Below are positions 21,572 through 22,436 of a DNA stretch of 22,436 bases, piece by piece. Numbering within the stretch: position 1 is the first letter of the stretch; each line of letters opens with the position of its first letter. The notes beneath the pieces were generated by a model. It ran no database searches. It was not told the DNA's origin and saw only the letters and a program-made list of their open reading frames with translations. The position numbers and the translations under genes were made by a program. Source of the stretch: a virus; IMG/VR virus record IMGVR_UViG_3300046468_001442, positions 1 through 22,436 of that record, one strand, 5' to 3'.

Positions 21572-22436
21572 ATGTTTGAACTACAGAAAGAACACCTGGC
21601 TAAACTTATCCCAGGCAACAAAAACGTTGACGAATGGTTCGAAGCTCTAGTTGCTGTTATGCCAAAGTATGGTATTAACACAGAAAGAAGAGCCGCACAC
21701 TTTATCAGTCAGTGCGCTCACGAAAGTAATAACTTTCGAAGTTTACAAGAGAATTTAAATTACAGCGAAAAAGCACTCAACGCAGTGTTTGGTCGTTACT
21801 TTGGCGCACCGCCTAAGCGTAATGCGGCAGAGTATGCACGTAACCCAGAAGCTATTGCAAACTATGTGTATATGGATGAATTTCGTAAGTACAAAATGGG
21901 CAACGTAAATGAAGGTGACGGTTGGTTATTCCGCGGACGTGGTCTAAAGCAATTAACAGGGCGCGAAAACTATACACGTTTTGGTGCCACAGTAGATATG
22001 ACAGCAGAAGAAGCGGCAGACTATGTTGCAACTGAAAAAGGTGCTGTTGAGTCGGCTTGTTGGTTTTGGGACTCAAACAAATTAAACAACATTGCAGATA
22101 CAGATGATGTTGTGCGTATGACTAAAAAAATTAATGGTGGTAATATTGGACTTGCAGACCGTCAAGCACGTTATGCAAAAGCAATGGAAGTATTTGGTAG
22201 TCCTGTATCACTAGCTGAAGATAACGGAGACGATGATTTTGATGTAGACGATATTGGTGTACTACGTAAAGGTTGTCGAGGCGAAGGTGTTAAAATGATG
22301 CAAGAAGCATTAGGCATTGGCGCAGACGGAATCTTTGGACCCGGAACTGAACGTAAACTAAAGGAATGGCAAACAAGTAAAGGTTTAGTAGCCGATGGCA
22401 TTGCCGGACCTGCAACATTAGGAGAGCTTCTCGGCT
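21572..22436 (+). CDS. GH19 chitinase-like endolysin with peptidoglycan-binding domain (3' partial)
   Basis: The frame opens at ATG 21572, three bases after the previous stop, and runs through 288 codons to the window edge without a stop. The first 200 residues are a glycoside hydrolase 19 lysozyme/endolysin domain: AAHFISQCAHESNNF places the catalytic Glu51, SLQENLNYS the second Glu60, and GDGWLFRGRGLKQLTGRENY is the hallmark substrate-cleft motif, followed by SACWFWDSNKLN and a TKKINGG loop. An acidic linker (EDNGDDDFDVDD) joins it to a PG_binding_1-type module with LRKGCRGEGVKMMQEALG and GADGIFGPGTERKLKEWQ and the start of a second GIAGP repeat. It hydrolyses cell-wall peptidoglycan at lysis. 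There is no N-terminal signal peptide, so export would need a holin, or it acts from the virion. The AAGGATC-like ribosome binding site is modest. Confidence 0.92.
   Translation, partial: MFELQKEHLAKLIPGNKNVDEWFEALVAVMPKYGINTERRAAHFISQCAHESNNFRSLQENLNYSEKALNAVFGRYFGAPPKRNAAEYARNPEAIANYVYMDEFRKYKMGNVNEGDGWLFRGRGLKQLTGRENYTRFGATVDMTAEEAADYVATEKGAVESACWFWDSNKLNNIADTDDVVRMTKKINGGNIGLADRQARYAKAMEVFGSPVSLAEDNGDDDFDVDDIGVLRKGCRGEGVKMMQEALGIGADGIFGPGTERKLKEWQTSKGLVADGIAGPATLGELLG

Overview
The window is a piece of an AT-rich genome of a T4-like (Tevenvirinae-related) marine myovirus. The evidence is the combination of a gp44-type sliding-clamp loader, PhoH, a gp31-like GroES homologue, an frd-td (DHFR then thymidylate synthase) pair, a DexA-like exonuclease, a MazG-like pyrophosphohydrolase and a block of long fibre-like virion proteins whose motifs recur in cyanophages and SAR11 phages. 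All genes lie on the + strand except phoH. The host cannot be read from this window. The ferredoxin is the 7Fe FdxA type found in proteobacteria, not the plant type carried by cyanophages, which leans towards a proteobacterial (for example SAR11-like) host; this is inference.

Region 1 (1-12081) is a late structural module: a >2000-residue virion protein cut by the left edge, a 570-residue fibre protein with repeats, a 235-residue fibre-like protein, a 943-residue protein with putative-Ig (He_PIG) domains and an embedded carbohydrate-binding-like segment, and a 207-residue fibre-like protein. Three of these genes are preceded by an almost identical late-promoter-like motif (GATAAATA, usually within TACGATAAATAWGT).

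Region 2 (12081-14187) holds small genes: an unknown 79-residue protein, a truncated DNA polymerase III alpha-like protein that stops before the catalytic aspartates, a charged conserved protein, a GroES/gp31-like co-chaperonin, a MazG-like protein and a membrane microprotein.

Region 3 (14188-19405) is an early/middle-type nucleotide and replication module. It opens with a near-consensus sigma70 promoter and a tRNA-Arg with the unusual anticodon GCG. Then come a DEDDh exonuclease, two small proteins, gp44, the 7Fe ferredoxin, a small basic protein, DHFR, a membrane microprotein, ThyA, a 76-residue unknown and a twitch-type radical SAM enzyme. Most of these genes abut or overlap by a few bases. 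DHFR and ThyA form a dTMP-synthesis pair, and the ferredoxin could supply electrons to the radical SAM enzyme.

Region 4 (19405-20315) contains a bidirectional hairpin terminator, phoH on the - strand, and an intergenic region with a small GC-rich structured element in the phoH leader plus a divergent late promoter. Region 5 (20316-22436) is a late operon of two conserved unknown proteins and a GH19/peptidoglycan-binding endolysin that runs off the right edge. There is no gene-free stretch longer than about 150 bases, and no CRISPR array, insertion sequence or integrase.
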